DNA of 64,000 bases from JAIQFF01 sp963788505 (GTDB lineage Bacteria; Acidobacteriota; Terriglobia; Terriglobales; Acidobacteriaceae): assembly GCA_963788505.1 (NCBI GenBank), contig CAWBGY010000008.1, forward strand, positions 124,001 to 188,000. The letters are read 5' to 3'. Shown in pieces: positions 15,455 through 24,389 of the stretch (its first letter is position 1; each line of letters opens with the position of its first letter). Position numbers and translations under genes: made by a program. The notes below the pieces were generated by a model. It was not told where the DNA came from. It saw nothing but the letters and a program-made list of their open reading frames with translations, and did not search any database.

Positions 15455-16597
15455 CTACCGAAACAGCAACCCGCTGAAATCCGCCAAATTGCGGCGCCAG
15501 ACCATCCAGGCATGCATGCCCGGGGTCTCAATTCCCGTATTGTGAACGCCCTTGGAATCCAGCCAGGCCCGCACCTTCCGGTTCGGCTCGATAAGATGGT
15601 CGTCGGTCCCGCAGGCAATCCAAAGCAGGCGCAGCTTGTCATTGGCTTTGGCGTCCAGCCCGGGAAACTCCGCGTCAAAATCCTCTGTAAGGCCTCCTGA
15701 ACTGAAAGCGCCAATCCAGGCAAACTTGTCCAGATTATTTAGTCCGGTAAGCAGCGACTCGGCGCCTCCCATCGACAATCCCGCAATCGCGCGCGAGTTT
15801 CGGTCCCTGGACACCCTGTAGCTCGTTTCCACCTGGGGCATGACCTCGGTGAACAGCGCCTGGATGAACCGGTCGTAGTTTTTCTTGCGAAGATCAGTAG
15901 CGAACGCCCCCGGCCCCTGCGTTACGATCTCCGGCGCGCCATATCCCAGCGGCATCACCACCACCATGGGCTTGGCCTTGCCTTGCGCAATCAGATTGTC
16001 GAGGATGATATTGGCCCGTCCCACCGCTGTCCATCCGCTGGCGTCGTCACTGTAACCGTGCAGCAAGTACAGCACCGGATAGCTTCGCTTCGCCCGCGGA
16101 TCGTAGCCGGGCGGCGTGTAAACGTAAAAGTCCCGCTGATCGCCCACCACTCCAGACTTGTAGAAATGATGATGGACCAGGCCGTGGGGCACTTCATTGA
16201 TCTCCCACGGCAACGAGCCCGGCCCGGGTACGTGTACCTGGCTCTGGGTGTGCAGCAGGTTCGGTTTCATCAGAGAATTGGAAGGGTCGATCAGACCGAC
16301 GCCGTCGGCCACGAACGAATAGCCATAGAAATCCGGCGTCAGCGGCCCGGTGGTCAAGCTCCAGACCCCCTGGTCGTCCTTCTGCATGGCCGCAGGCTTC
16401 GCGCCCTCCAACGCCAACATAACCTCATGCGCATTAGGATCTCGAAACCGGAAAGTAACGCTATTGTCGGCGTGGACCTCGGGGCTGGATATGACCGCAG
16501 GTGTTTGCGGTTGCGCTGCCGTAGCCGGTTGGAGCTGAGCCCAGCCGGTCATGGTCGACAGAAAGAGGAGGAATAAAGCCACGTCTGTGCGTTTCAT
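15455..16597 (-). CDS. Secreted esterase of the enterochelin/feruloyl-esterase (CE1) type
   Basis: 380 residues from ATG 16597; the longer frame to 16876 runs through a repeat. The signal peptide is MKRTDVALFLLFLSTMTGWA. Residues about 40-120 form a CBM48-like beta-sandwich (VTFRFRDPNAHEVMLALEG). The alpha/beta-hydrolase part then shows YPVLYLLHGYSDDASGW, nucleophile elbow GLSMGGAES, CGTDDHLIEPNR and the catalytic His in GMHAWMVWRRNL. Such enzymes release feruloyl or acetyl groups from plant polysaccharides or hydrolyse siderophore esters. Export and fold favour carbohydrate-ester hydrolysis, but the substrate is open. Confidence 0.88.
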   Translation of the reverse strand: MKRTDVALFLLFLSTMTGWAQLQPATAAQPQTPAVISSPEVHADNSVTFRFRDPNAHEVMLALEGAKPAAMQKDDQGVWSLTTGPLTPDFYGYSFVADGVGLIDPSNSLMKPNLLHTQSQVHVPGPGSLPWEINEVPHGLVHHHFYKSGVVGDQRDFYVYTPPGYDPRAKRSYPVLYLLHGYSDDASGWTAVGRANIILDNLIAQGKAKPMVVVMPLGYGAPEIVTQGPGAFATDLRKKNYDRFIQALFTEVMPQVETSYRVSRDRNSRAIAGLSMGGAESLLTGLNNLDKFAWIGAFSSGGLTEDFDAEFPGLDAKANDKLRLLWIACGTDDHLIEPNRKVRAWLDSKGVHNTGIETPGMHAWMVWRRNLADFSGLLFR

Positions 16598-16718
16598 GGT
16601 TGTCCTATTGGATGTGGTCTGGATAACGCTTTCCGATCGGGACGCACCGAATTGGTCACGCCGAGTATACCTCGTGCCGTTCTTGGAAGGGTATGCGCTC
16701 GCCCAAACGTAGTCTTCT

Positions 16719-16885
16719 GATTCGGCACTCTTTGCCCTTCTTTGCGCTCTTTGCGGATCTTCTTTGCGAACTTTGCGGTTGAGAGTCGAGTCTTGAATGA
16801 CTCGGGCAAGATCAGACCCTTTACCGCAAAGGGCGCAAAGAAGGGGCGCAGAGTTCGCAAAGTTAAGATCACGCAAACGTGATCG
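16719..16885. repeat. Long dispersed inverted repeat (CTTTGCG family), copy 1
   Basis: CTTTGCGCTCTTTGCGG and TTCTTTGCGAACTTTGCGG on the left are matched by CCGCAAAGGGCGCAAAGAAG and GTTCGCAAAG on the right, around a centre with ATGACTCGGGCAAGATCA. The whole unit recurs in the same orientation at 31521-31681. It occupies most of the 480-base gap before the ThuA-like gene; nothing else was seen there. Confidence 0.8.
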
Positions 16886-17077
16886 TTACTCAAAATACGA
16901 AGCATTTCCCGAAAGACTGTCTTGAAGAATACGCAGTGCTTTGTCAAGAGCGCACCCTATGAAGATACGCACCTGGCTCGCGTCTCGTTTTCGGGGCCAA
17001 ACGTAGCGCGACTCTTGTATTTCAACAGTTGAGTAAAAGCTCATCGCGGTCTACCATGCTCCGGGGGAAAATCTGCT

Positions 17078-18013
17078 ATGAGTCCATTCGTCAACCGCCG
17101 TCAGTTTCTCCAGGCCAGCGCCATCGCTGGCGCCGGGCTTGCTTTGTCGAAGGACCTTCTCGCCGCCGAGAAAAAATCGGTGCTGGTTTTCACCAAGTCC
17201 TCCGGCTTCGAACACGAAGTGGTGAAAACCCCTGATGGACACCCCAGCATTCTGGAACAGGCCGTCAAGACCCTGGGAGAGCAGCACGGCTTTGAGGTGA
17301 CCGCCTCCAAGGACGGACGCATCTTTGATTCGGGCGATTTTAAGAAAAACGCCGCGCTCCTGTTCTTCACCACCGGCGATCTGACCACGTCTGGGGCGGA
17401 TGGGAATCCACCTATGTCTCCGGCTGGCAAACAGGCGCTGCTGGACGCCGTCCATTCCGGGCTGGGCTTCGTCGGAGTTCATGCCGCCGCCGATACTTTT
17501 CACACCCAGCCCGACCCCAAAGATCTATCCAATCGTTACATCGCCCATGGCGAGAACTCAGACCCCTATCTGCGGATGCTGGGCGGCGAGTTCATCACTC
17601 ACGGCAGCGCTCCCCGGCTGCAGGCCGCCGACCTTATCGTGAAAGACGCGAAATTTCCCGGCCTCGAAGGCGTGAAGTCGCCGGTGAGCCTCACGGAAGA
17701 GTGGTATTCACTCAAGGACTTTGCCCCTGATCTGCACGTGATTCTCGCGCTCGACACCCGGGGCATGAAAGGCGAACCTTACCAACGTCCTCCCTATCCC
17801 GCAACCTGGGCGAGGATGCATGGTCAAGGGCGCGTCTTCTACACCGCTATCGGTGATCGCCCGGAAAACTGGTCGAACCCCTTTTTCCTGAATCTGCTGG
17901 GCGGCGGGATTCGCTGGTCCATCCGCGACGTCAAGGCTTCACTCGATCACAATCTTGCTCAGGCCACGCCCGGCTATGCCGAGATTCCTCCCAAAGCCCC
18001 AGCTAAGGGGTAA
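17078..18013 (+). CDS. Exported ThuA-like domain protein
   Basis: 311 residues from ATG 17078, preceded by CCGGGGGAAAA. The N-terminus NRRQFLQASAIAGAGLAL is a twin-arginine signal. The remainder is a ThuA-like (class I glutamine-amidotransferase-like fold) domain: KSVLVFTKSSGFEHE, GFVGVHAAADTFH, LGGEFITHG, LTEEWYSLKDFAPDLHVIL and a conserved end GRVFYTAIGDRPENW followed by a GGIRW block. ThuA proteins are linked to trehalose or other sugar use and often occur as secreted domains in Acidobacteriota and Planctomycetota. The exact activity is unknown. Confidence 0.87.
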   Translation: MSPFVNRRQFLQASAIAGAGLALSKDLLAAEKKSVLVFTKSSGFEHEVVKTPDGHPSILEQAVKTLGEQHGFEVTASKDGRIFDSGDFKKNAALLFFTTGDLTTSGADGNPPMSPAGKQALLDAVHSGLGFVGVHAAADTFHTQPDPKDLSNRYIAHGENSDPYLRMLGGEFITHGSAPRLQAADLIVKDAKFPGLEGVKSPVSLTEEWYSLKDFAPDLHVILALDTRGMKGEPYQRPPYPATWARMHGQGRVFYTAIGDRPENWSNPFFLNLLGGGIRWSIRDVKASLDHNLAQATPGYAEIPPKAPAKG

Positions 18014-18359
18014 GCTTCTTCGGCAAGGCACTCGATACCCAGGCTCAGGCCGGGCGCAGTGGCGGTCACAATTTGGGAATAAGTTCAGACTTTGCCACTC
18101 TCCGATGTCAATGAAATGATTGACACATTCGTCCTCATGGCCTAAGCTGCCCTCCGGGGCCATCGGGGTAGTGCATCATATTCTCCTCAGTCTCCTGCCT
18201 TCCAATCCTGCCAGGCAGAAGGCGTTGACTGGGTTCCCAATTCTGTAAAGCGCAAGTAGATCGCGCGTCTCACCAAGAACACAAGGAACTTGGAAACGTG
18301 TTCCGCTAGTGACTCGTGAACTGTTCGGAGAAATCCGCAGTAATTAAGGAGCACTGGGC
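18014..18359. other. Intergenic region with a TGTCAAT/ATTGACA palindrome
   Basis: No gene was recognised. TGTCAAT-GAAATG-ATTGACA at 18106-18125 is a perfect inverted repeat with the look of a dimeric regulator site. AAGGAG at 18347-18352 is the ribosome-binding site of the next gene. The rest shows nothing definite. Confidence 0.4.
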
Positions 18360-19949
18360 GTGAATGTTCATCTGATTAACCCAAGCCACGTGTCGTTCGG
18401 CACCGCGGTCATCACTCCTCGTTGGCAATACGTGCTTGCGGGTGCTACCCCCAGAGGCTTCGGCGACCCCATCCTCGTGGATGAAACTCTAAGCCCGCTG
18501 GACCCCGGGCGCATTCAGCCCGGCGACGTCGTGGGCATCAGCATCCACACCGCCAATGCGCTGCGCGGCTATGAAATCGGGACCTTGGCCAGAGCGCGGG
18601 GGGCCTATGTAATTTTCGGCGGAATCCACGCCACCCTTTATCCCGAAGAAGCCCGTCAGCTGGGCGGAGCGCATTCCGTAGTCCAGGGGGATGGCGACGT
18701 AGCCTGGCCGGTGGCGCTGGCCGACTGCCAGAAGGGCACTCCGCTGCCGCTCTATCTGGGCGGCAAGATCGAAGCCAGTGATTTCGTTCCCGCCCGTTGG
18801 GATCTGATCCAGCGCAAGAGCTACATGTGGGCATCGGTACAGACGGTGCGCGGTTGTCCCAAGCATTGCTCGTTCTGCTCGGTCTGGCGTACCGACGGCC
18901 AGCGTCCCCGCCAGCGCGCCTCGGATGCGGTCATCGAAGAAGTGGTCCAGTTGCGCCGCCTCGGGTTCCGCTTCATTGCGCTCGCCGATGACAATTTCTA
19001 TCCCGTCACCCTGACCGATCTGAACCTGGCCCGGCTGCAGAAGAACGCCGCGCGTCTGACTGAACTCGAAGCCCTGCGGGCGGAGAGGTTTGAACTGATG
19101 GCGCGGCTGGCCCAACTTCCCGACGACATGGTTTTCTTCACTCAGATCACCATGGAAGCGGCCGAAGACACCGCTTTCCTCGATGCCATGAAAGCGGCTC
19201 GCATCAAGGGAGCCTTGGTCGGAGTGGAGGCGGTCACGCCCGCCGGCTTGAAAGATGTCTACAAGGATTTCAATCTGTCGGGCGAGCACTTGATCGAGCG
19301 CCTGAAGGTTTTTCGCAGCCATGGCGTGCATGTGCTCGGATCGTTCATTTTCGGCCTGCCCAGCGACCGTCCCGAGACCTTTGATGCCACGGCCACGGCC
19401 GCGATCAGCGCCGATCTCACCTTTGCCCAGTTCGTGACGTTGAGTCCCTACCCGGGGACCGTGGACTTTGATCGCTGGGAAAAAGGTTTGGGGGCTGATC
19501 CTCCCACCATCGCGGGTGTGCCGCTCACCCGGCGCTGGCTCATCCCGCAAGCCCTTCGTCCCAAGCTCTATTGGGACCATCCGGTCATGACGGCCGAGGA
19601 GATCCGCTCCCACACTCAGGCGGTGTGGGACAGCTTTTACAGTTTGGGTTCTATCTGGAAGCGGTCGCGATTCATCAAGTCCAGCCGCGGCCGGCTGGCG
19701 TTCGTGCTGATTTCCAAGATTTATCGCCAGATGTATGCCGACACCGGCATCGCGACCGACAGCGCGCGCGTCTCCTGGTCGGGACGATGGGCGCGATGGC
19801 TGGCCAAGCCGTGTCGGCATCTCTTCGCTGGAACTCCCATGCCCGGCCTCAGCGTACCCCAGTTTGTCGATCGCTCCGCTCTGCCGGTTGGGCCGGCTGC
19901 ACCTTCCCCGTCCATGCCCGCGGTCTTATTTACCTCAAGTCCAAATTAG
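18360..19949 (+). CDS. B12-binding-domain radical SAM protein
   Basis: 529 residues from GTG 18360, with AAGGAG eight bases upstream. Residues 1-130 form a B12-binding-like domain (DVVGISIHTANALRGYEI, VIFGGIHATLYPEEA). The radical SAM core follows with the 4Fe-4S motif CPKHCSFC after VQTVRGC, then FIALADDNFYP and GALVGVEAVTP. This is the BchE/HpnJ-like class that performs methylations or ring rearrangements on lipids, hopanoids or cofactors. The C-terminal 120 residues are Arg/Trp-rich. The neighbours (ThuA-like protein, gamma-glutamyltransferase) do not reveal the substrate. Confidence 0.88.
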   Translation: MNVHLINPSHVSFGTAVITPRWQYVLAGATPRGFGDPILVDETLSPLDPGRIQPGDVVGISIHTANALRGYEIGTLARARGAYVIFGGIHATLYPEEARQLGGAHSVVQGDGDVAWPVALADCQKGTPLPLYLGGKIEASDFVPARWDLIQRKSYMWASVQTVRGCPKHCSFCSVWRTDGQRPRQRASDAVIEEVVQLRRLGFRFIALADDNFYPVTLTDLNLARLQKNAARLTELEALRAERFELMARLAQLPDDMVFFTQITMEAAEDTAFLDAMKAARIKGALVGVEAVTPAGLKDVYKDFNLSGEHLIERLKVFRSHGVHVLGSFIFGLPSDRPETFDATATAAISADLTFAQFVTLSPYPGTVDFDRWEKGLGADPPTIAGVPLTRRWLIPQALRPKLYWDHPVMTAEEIRSHTQAVWDSFYSLGSIWKRSRFIKSSRGRLAFVLISKIYRQMYADTGIATDSARVSWSGRWARWLAKPCRHLFAGTPMPGLSVPQFVDRSALPVGPAAPSPSMPAVLFTSSPN

Positions 19950-20061
19950 CTGACCGGACGAGGCAAAAGGCGGCAGTCGAATCGCGAGACGGGATTTGCT
20001 GTGCGATGTGCTCGCGTTCGATGAGCTTTTGTAGCACCGTTCCGAGCTCGACCTTTCCCAT
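19930..20061 (-). CDS. Possible small protein (43 aa)
   Basis: ATG 20061 to TAA 19930, with GGGAG seven bases upstream of the start. The product MGKVELGTVLQKLIEREHIA and following has an even, coding-like composition and a predicted helix. It overlaps antisense the last 20 bases of the radical SAM gene. No family was recognised; it could equally be chance. Confidence 0.25.
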   Translation of the reverse strand: MGKVELGTVLQKLIEREHIAQQIPSRDSTAAFCLVRSANLDLR

Positions 20062-20111
20062 GATTTGACTCCCGCTCTCCCGCTGGGCTAGCCTCTAGCA
20101 GTCCCAACCTC

Positions 20112-21857
20112 ATGCGATCGCATTGCAAACCATTCATTCTGCTGCTCTTTATTCTGCTGGTCCTGGTGTCAGACGTGCCGCGAAGCTTCGGGGCCCGTCT
20201 GGTGCCGGTGGAGGCGCCTCGCGCCATGGTGGTCAGCGTGCATCCGTTGGCCTCGCGCGCCGGAGTGCAAGTGATGAAGTCGGGCGGCAACGCGGTGGAT
20301 GCGGCCGTCGCCGTCGGTTTTGTCCTGGCGGTGGTTCATCCGCAGGCGGGAAATTTGGGTGGCGGCGGATTCATGCTGGTCCGCCTGGCGAACGGCAAGA
20401 CGCACTTCGTCGACTATCGCGAGAAGGCGCCGGCGGCGGCCACGGCCAACATGTATCTCGACGCCAAGGGAAATGTCATTGAGGACGCCAGCATCGTCGG
20501 TTACAAAGCGATTGGAGTGCCCGGGTCAGTGGCCGGCATGGTCTACGCAGAGAAGAAATACGGCAAGCTGGCACTCGCGCAAGTCATGGCCCCGGCCATC
20601 AAGCTGGCGGAAGAAGGGTTTGCTCTGGCTCCCGAAGAAGTCATGGATTTCCGGGAGGATGAACACCTGGCCGATTTTCCCGAGTCGCGGCGCATCTTCC
20701 AGCGCGACGGAAATTATTACAAGCCCGGCGACCTATTCAAACAACCTGAGCTGGCGCGTACTTTGAAACGGATCGCCGCGAATCCTGACGATCTCTATCA
20801 TGGAGACATGGCGCGCGAGCTGGCCGCCTCGGTGCAGAAAGGCGGCGGCCTGATCACGGCTGACGATCTGGCGCACTATGAAGTGAAAGAGCGCGAAGCG
20901 GTGCGGGGATCGTATCGCGGATACGAGATCATCAGCGCGCCGCCGCCCTCGTCCGGCGGCACTGCGCTGATCGAGATCCTGAATATTCTCGAAGGCTATG
21001 ATCTGGGAAAACTCGGAGGCCGGTCGGCCAATGCCGTCCATCTGACCCTGGAAGCTTTTCGCCGGGCCTTCTTCGATCGGGCGGAGTTCATGGGCGATCC
21101 CGACTTTTCTAAAATTCCCGTGGCCCAGCTCATCGACAAGCGCTATGGCGCGGCCTGGCGGGAATCGATCGACCCGGCGCACGCCACCACCAGCAAGGGC
21201 CTCAGCCGGCCCGCCATCTTCAGCGAACTCGAACAATATGCTGCGTCCCATCCTCCCGCCCGGGCCGCCGCGGAGCCAAACCACACCACTCACTACTCCG
21301 TAGTGGATCCGGAAGGAAACGCGGTGGCAGTGACCACCACGCTGAACGACGCCTTCGGTTCACGCGTAGTCGCGGGCAGCCTGGGTTTTCTCCTGAACGA
21401 CGAAATGGACGATTTCGCCTCCAAGCAGGGAGTGCCCAACATGTTCGGCCTGATTCAGGGTCCGGCCAATTCGATTGGGCCGGGCAAGCGTCCGCTTTCC
21501 GCGATGACGCCCACTATTGTTCTGAAAGACGGCAAGCTTTTCCTGGTGCTGGGCTCTCCCGGCGGCCCGCGTATTATTACTACGGTGGCCAATATCCTGA
21601 TGGGAGTAGTCGACTACGGCATGAACATTCAGGAGGCGGTGAACGCTCCCCGCTTTCATCATCAGTGGCTGCCCGATGTTAGCTACCTGGAGGAAGCATT
21701 TCCTGCCGAGATTGCCGGGCAGCTGGAGGGCATGGGCCATCGGGTCGAGAAGAAAGGTATTTGGAGCGATGGCGAGTGCATCATGATCGACCCCAAACGC
21801 GGAGACCGCCTGGGGGCCAGCGACCCGCGGCACAACGGCAGAGCGCTCGGCTTCTAG
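20112..21857 (+). CDS. ggt: Gamma-glutamyltransferase
   Basis: 581 residues with signal peptide FILLLFILLVLVSDVPRSFG; the enzyme acts in the periplasm on glutathione and gamma-glutamyl compounds. It is made as a proenzyme that cleaves itself. The new N-terminal nucleophile is the first Thr of TTHYSVVD (near 392). SGGNAVDAAVAVGFVLAVV, NLGGGGFMLVR, PPSSGGTALIEILNIL and LGSPGGPRIITTV are family blocks. Length and order of large and small subunits are normal. It recycles Cys-Gly and may connect to the sulfur theme of the window, though it stands alone here. Confidence 0.95.
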   Translation: MRSHCKPFILLLFILLVLVSDVPRSFGARLVPVEAPRAMVVSVHPLASRAGVQVMKSGGNAVDAAVAVGFVLAVVHPQAGNLGGGGFMLVRLANGKTHFVDYREKAPAAATANMYLDAKGNVIEDASIVGYKAIGVPGSVAGMVYAEKKYGKLALAQVMAPAIKLAEEGFALAPEEVMDFREDEHLADFPESRRIFQRDGNYYKPGDLFKQPELARTLKRIAANPDDLYHGDMARELAASVQKGGGLITADDLAHYEVKEREAVRGSYRGYEIISAPPPSSGGTALIEILNILEGYDLGKLGGRSANAVHLTLEAFRRAFFDRAEFMGDPDFSKIPVAQLIDKRYGAAWRESIDPAHATTSKGLSRPAIFSELEQYAASHPPARAAAEPNHTTHYSVVDPEGNAVAVTTTLNDAFGSRVVAGSLGFLLNDEMDDFASKQGVPNMFGLIQGPANSIGPGKRPLSAMTPTIVLKDGKLFLVLGSPGGPRIITTVANILMGVVDYGMNIQEAVNAPRFHHQWLPDVSYLEEAFPAEIAGQLEGMGHRVEKKGIWSDGECIMIDPKRGDRLGASDPRHNGRALGF

Positions 21858-21862
21858 CAGGT

Positions 21863-21985
21863 GTGGGGCCGGCACCCTTGTCCGCCGCAGTTGAATTTGG
21901 TTTGTGTCCAGGTTGCTTTTGCGAGCTTTTGAATATCGAAAGTCAAAGTCAAAGGCGGGGGACAAGAGTGTCCGCCCCACACGGG
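21863..21985. repeat. Intergenic palindromic repeat, GTGTGGGGCGGACACTC type
   Basis: GTGTGGGGCCGGCACCCTTGTC on the left is mirrored by GACAAGAGTGTCCGCCCCACAC on the right, with AGTCAAAGTCAAAGGC inside. It is related to the elements at 25328-25446 and 42831. It fills the gap between ggt and the next gene. Confidence 0.75.
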
Positions 21986-22001
21986 TCAGACAGAGCTAGC
22001 C

Positions 22002-22823
22002 ATGCTTAAGGCGATGTCCACATTCGTATACGTGAAAGAGCGGCTGCATCCCGGCCTGCTGGACGGATTGGTACGGGGCGGGGCACAGGCGATCGAGATT
22101 TTTGCCGCGCGCCAGCATCTGGATTATGCCAATCGCAAACAACATGTACGCGAAATTGCGGATTGGTTCCAGAACAGCGGCGTTCCTCTTCATTCCGTTC
22201 ATTCACCCCTGTACGCGGACTACGAGTGGGGACGCGGCGGCTCGCCGCCGGTGAACGTGGCCGCGACCGACCGGGCGCAGCGGATCGAAGCCATGGATGA
22301 GATCAAGCGGGCGATCGAGGTGGCCGAGCAGATTCCTTTTCGCTTTCTGGTGCAGCACATGGGGACCAGCGGCGAATCGTTTGACGACCGCAAATTCGAA
22401 GCGGCCATGACTTCGATCGAACATTTGCGTGCCTTTGCCAAGCCGCTGGGCGTGCGTATCCTGCTGGAAAATATTCCCAACGAACTGAGCACGCCGGACA
22501 AACTGGTGGAGTTCATCCAGATCACCCACTTCGATGATGTGGGCATATGCTTCGACCTCGGCCATGCCCATATCATGAACAATGTGGCGGAGGCATTCGA
22601 AATCCTGAAAGGCCATATTCACTCCACCCACGTGCACGACAATGCTGGCGACCGCGACTCCCATCTGTGGCCGGGAGCGGGAACCATCAACTGGAAAGAG
22701 GCGATGGAATTGCTGCGCTCGGCGCCGCATACGCCGCCCCTCTTGCTCGAAATCGAAGCCGACGAGAAGGTGAATCCGGTAGAGAAAATGCGCGAGACGT
22801 TCGGAAATTTGGTAATTGAGTAA
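22002..22823 (+). CDS. Xylose-isomerase-like TIM-barrel protein (AP endonuclease 2 superfamily)
   Basis: 273 residues from ATG 22002; ATG 22014 (MSTFVYVKERLHP) is an alternative. Blocks FVYVKERLHPGLLDGLVRGG, PLHSVHSPLYADYEWG, LENIPNELSTPDKLVEFI, VGICFDLGHAH, HSTHVHDNAGDRDSHLW and PPLLLEIEADEK give the metal-binding His, Glu and Asp residues of sugar-phosphate isomerase/epimerase-like barrels. It could be a sugar isomerase or epimerase; the substrate is unknown. The last codons (GNLVIE) are formed by the start of an AATTTGGTAATTG repeat, so the C-terminus was probably altered by repeat insertion. Confidence 0.8.
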   Translation: MLKAMSTFVYVKERLHPGLLDGLVRGGAQAIEIFAARQHLDYANRKQHVREIADWFQNSGVPLHSVHSPLYADYEWGRGGSPPVNVAATDRAQRIEAMDEIKRAIEVAEQIPFRFLVQHMGTSGESFDDRKFEAAMTSIEHLRAFAKPLGVRILLENIPNELSTPDKLVEFIQITHFDDVGICFDLGHAHIMNNVAEAFEILKGHIHSTHVHDNAGDRDSHLWPGAGTINWKEAMELLRSAPHTPPLLLEIEADEKVNPVEKMRETFGNLVIE

Positions 22824-22895
22824 TTTGGTAATCGGGCAATTTGAAAACGCGCATCGCCTTCAATTACGCAATTACTAAATTGCCCGATTTCTCAA
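22805..22895. repeat. AATTTGGTAATTG palindromic repeat before asnS
   Basis: AATTTGGTAATCGGGCAATTT (from about 22823) pairs with AATTGCCCGATT near 22877-22890, and AATTTGGTAATTGAGTAATTT is mirrored by AATTACGCAATTACTAAATT. It spans the stop of the upstream gene and ends at the asnS start. Confidence 0.65.
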
Positions 22896-24229
22896 TGAAT
22901 CCTATGTCCTCACCCGTAACCACGATTTCCAATATCGGCCGGCACGAGGGCCAGACGGTAACCATTCAGGGCTGGCTCTACAACCTGCGGGAGAGCGGGA
23001 AACTGCTCTTTCCACAATTTCGTGATGGCACGGGCGTGATTCAAGGGGTGGTGCCGAAAAACGCGGTTGCCCCCGAAGTGTTCGACGCGGTGAAGGGCCT
23101 TACCCAGGAGTCGAGTGTGATTGTCGAAGGCAAGGTCCGGGCCGACAAGCGGGCGCCCGGCGGATATGAGCTTGACGTGTCGGGAGTGCAGGTGGTGCAG
23201 CGGGTTTCCGAGAGCGATCCTTACCCGATTTCGCCCAAGGAGCACGGCGTCGAGTTCCTGATGGAACACCGTCACCTATGGGTGCGATCCCAGCGGCAGG
23301 CGTCGATTCTGCGGGTACGGGCGGAAATCATCAAGGCGGTGCGTGATTTTTTTGATGAGCGCGGTTTTACCCTGACCGATCCGCCCATCCTTACTCCGGC
23401 CGCCTGTGAGGGCACGTCCACTCTCTTTCCGGTGGATTACTTTGAAGAGCAGGCATATCTCACCCAGTCCGGGCAGCTTTATATCGAGGCGACTGCCATG
23501 GCGCTGGGCAAGGTTTATTCGTTCGGGCCCACGTTCCGGGCGGAAAAGTCCAAGACGCGCCGTCATCTCACCGAATTCTGGATGGTCGAGCCCGAGGTCG
23601 CGTACGCCGAACTCGACGACCTCATGGACCTGGCTGAAGGCCTGATCAGCTTTCTGGTGAAGCGCTGTCTGGAAAAGCGTCGCAGCGATCTGCAAGTCAT
23701 CGGCCGCGATGTCACAAAACTGGAAAGGATTGAAGCTCCATTTCCGCGCATCGCTTACGACGAAGCGGTGAAGATGTTGCAGGAAGGTCACGCGAAGGGC
23801 GCTCTGGAAAGTAATTTCGAATGGGGCGGCGATCTGGGATCGCCCGATGAGACCTACATCTCATCGCAATTCGACAAGCCGGTCATGGTGCATCGCTATC
23901 CGGCGCAGGTAAAAGCGTTCTACATGGAGCCCGACCCGCAGCGGCCGGAGCTGGCCCTGTGCGTGGACGTGCTGGCGCCCGAAGGTTACGGCGAGATTGT
24001 CGGCGGCTCGCAGCGTATGGCCTCTTACGATCTTCTGCTGCAGCGAATAAAGGAACATGGCCTTCCCGAAGAGGCTTTCAAGTGGTACCTTGACCTGCGC
24101 AAATTCGGCAGCGTGCCGCATGGCGGCTTCGGTATGGGAATTGAGCGGGTTGTGGCGTGGATCTGCGGATTAGAGCATGTGCGGGAGACGATTCCGTTTC
24201 CGCGGATGTTGAATCGGTTGTACCCGTAA
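22895..24229 (+). CDS. asnS: Asparagine--tRNA ligase
   Basis: Class IIb aminoacyl-tRNA synthetase, about 444 residues. ATG 22895 (MNPMSSPV) and ATG 22904 are both possible and neither has a clear Shine-Dalgarno, because the repeat abuts the start. The OB-fold anticodon domain (VTIQGWLYNLRESGKLLFPQ) is followed by the catalytic domain with FRAEKSKTRRHLTEFWMVEPE (motif 2) and GGFGMGIERVVAWICGLEHV (motif 3). The Asn-type signature KTRRHLTEFWM and the end PRMLNRLYP separate it from AspRS. It charges tRNA-Asn. Confidence 0.95.
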   Translation: MNPMSSPVTTISNIGRHEGQTVTIQGWLYNLRESGKLLFPQFRDGTGVIQGVVPKNAVAPEVFDAVKGLTQESSVIVEGKVRADKRAPGGYELDVSGVQVVQRVSESDPYPISPKEHGVEFLMEHRHLWVRSQRQASILRVRAEIIKAVRDFFDERGFTLTDPPILTPAACEGTSTLFPVDYFEEQAYLTQSGQLYIEATAMALGKVYSFGPTFRAEKSKTRRHLTEFWMVEPEVAYAELDDLMDLAEGLISFLVKRCLEKRRSDLQVIGRDVTKLERIEAPFPRIAYDEAVKMLQEGHAKGALESNFEWGGDLGSPDETYISSQFDKPVMVHRYPAQVKAFYMEPDPQRPELALCVDVLAPEGYGEIVGGSQRMASYDLLLQRIKEHGLPEEAFKWYLDLRKFGSVPHGGFGMGIERVVAWICGLEHVRETIPFPRMLNRLYP

Positions 24230-24355
24230 CCAGCAGGTGAACCGCTTCGATGCGGACACCCGAGACGAACCGAGAACTGGGAACTTGTGACTGACAACTG
24301 GGGATAAAAACCCCAACAAAGCGGAGTGAGCCGGCAAAGCCGTTCTCACAAGTCT

Positions 24356-24389
24356 ATGACCGCGACGACTCTATGACCGCGACGACCAC
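24356..24389 (+). repeat. 17-bp tandem duplication over the arginase start, giving an upstream mini-ORF
   Basis: ATGACCGCGACGACTCT (24356-24372) is repeated directly by ATGACCGCGACGACC from 24373. The first copy starts a six-codon ORF, MTATTL, whose TGA (24374-24376) overlaps the ATG of the arginase gene. Confidence 0.7.
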
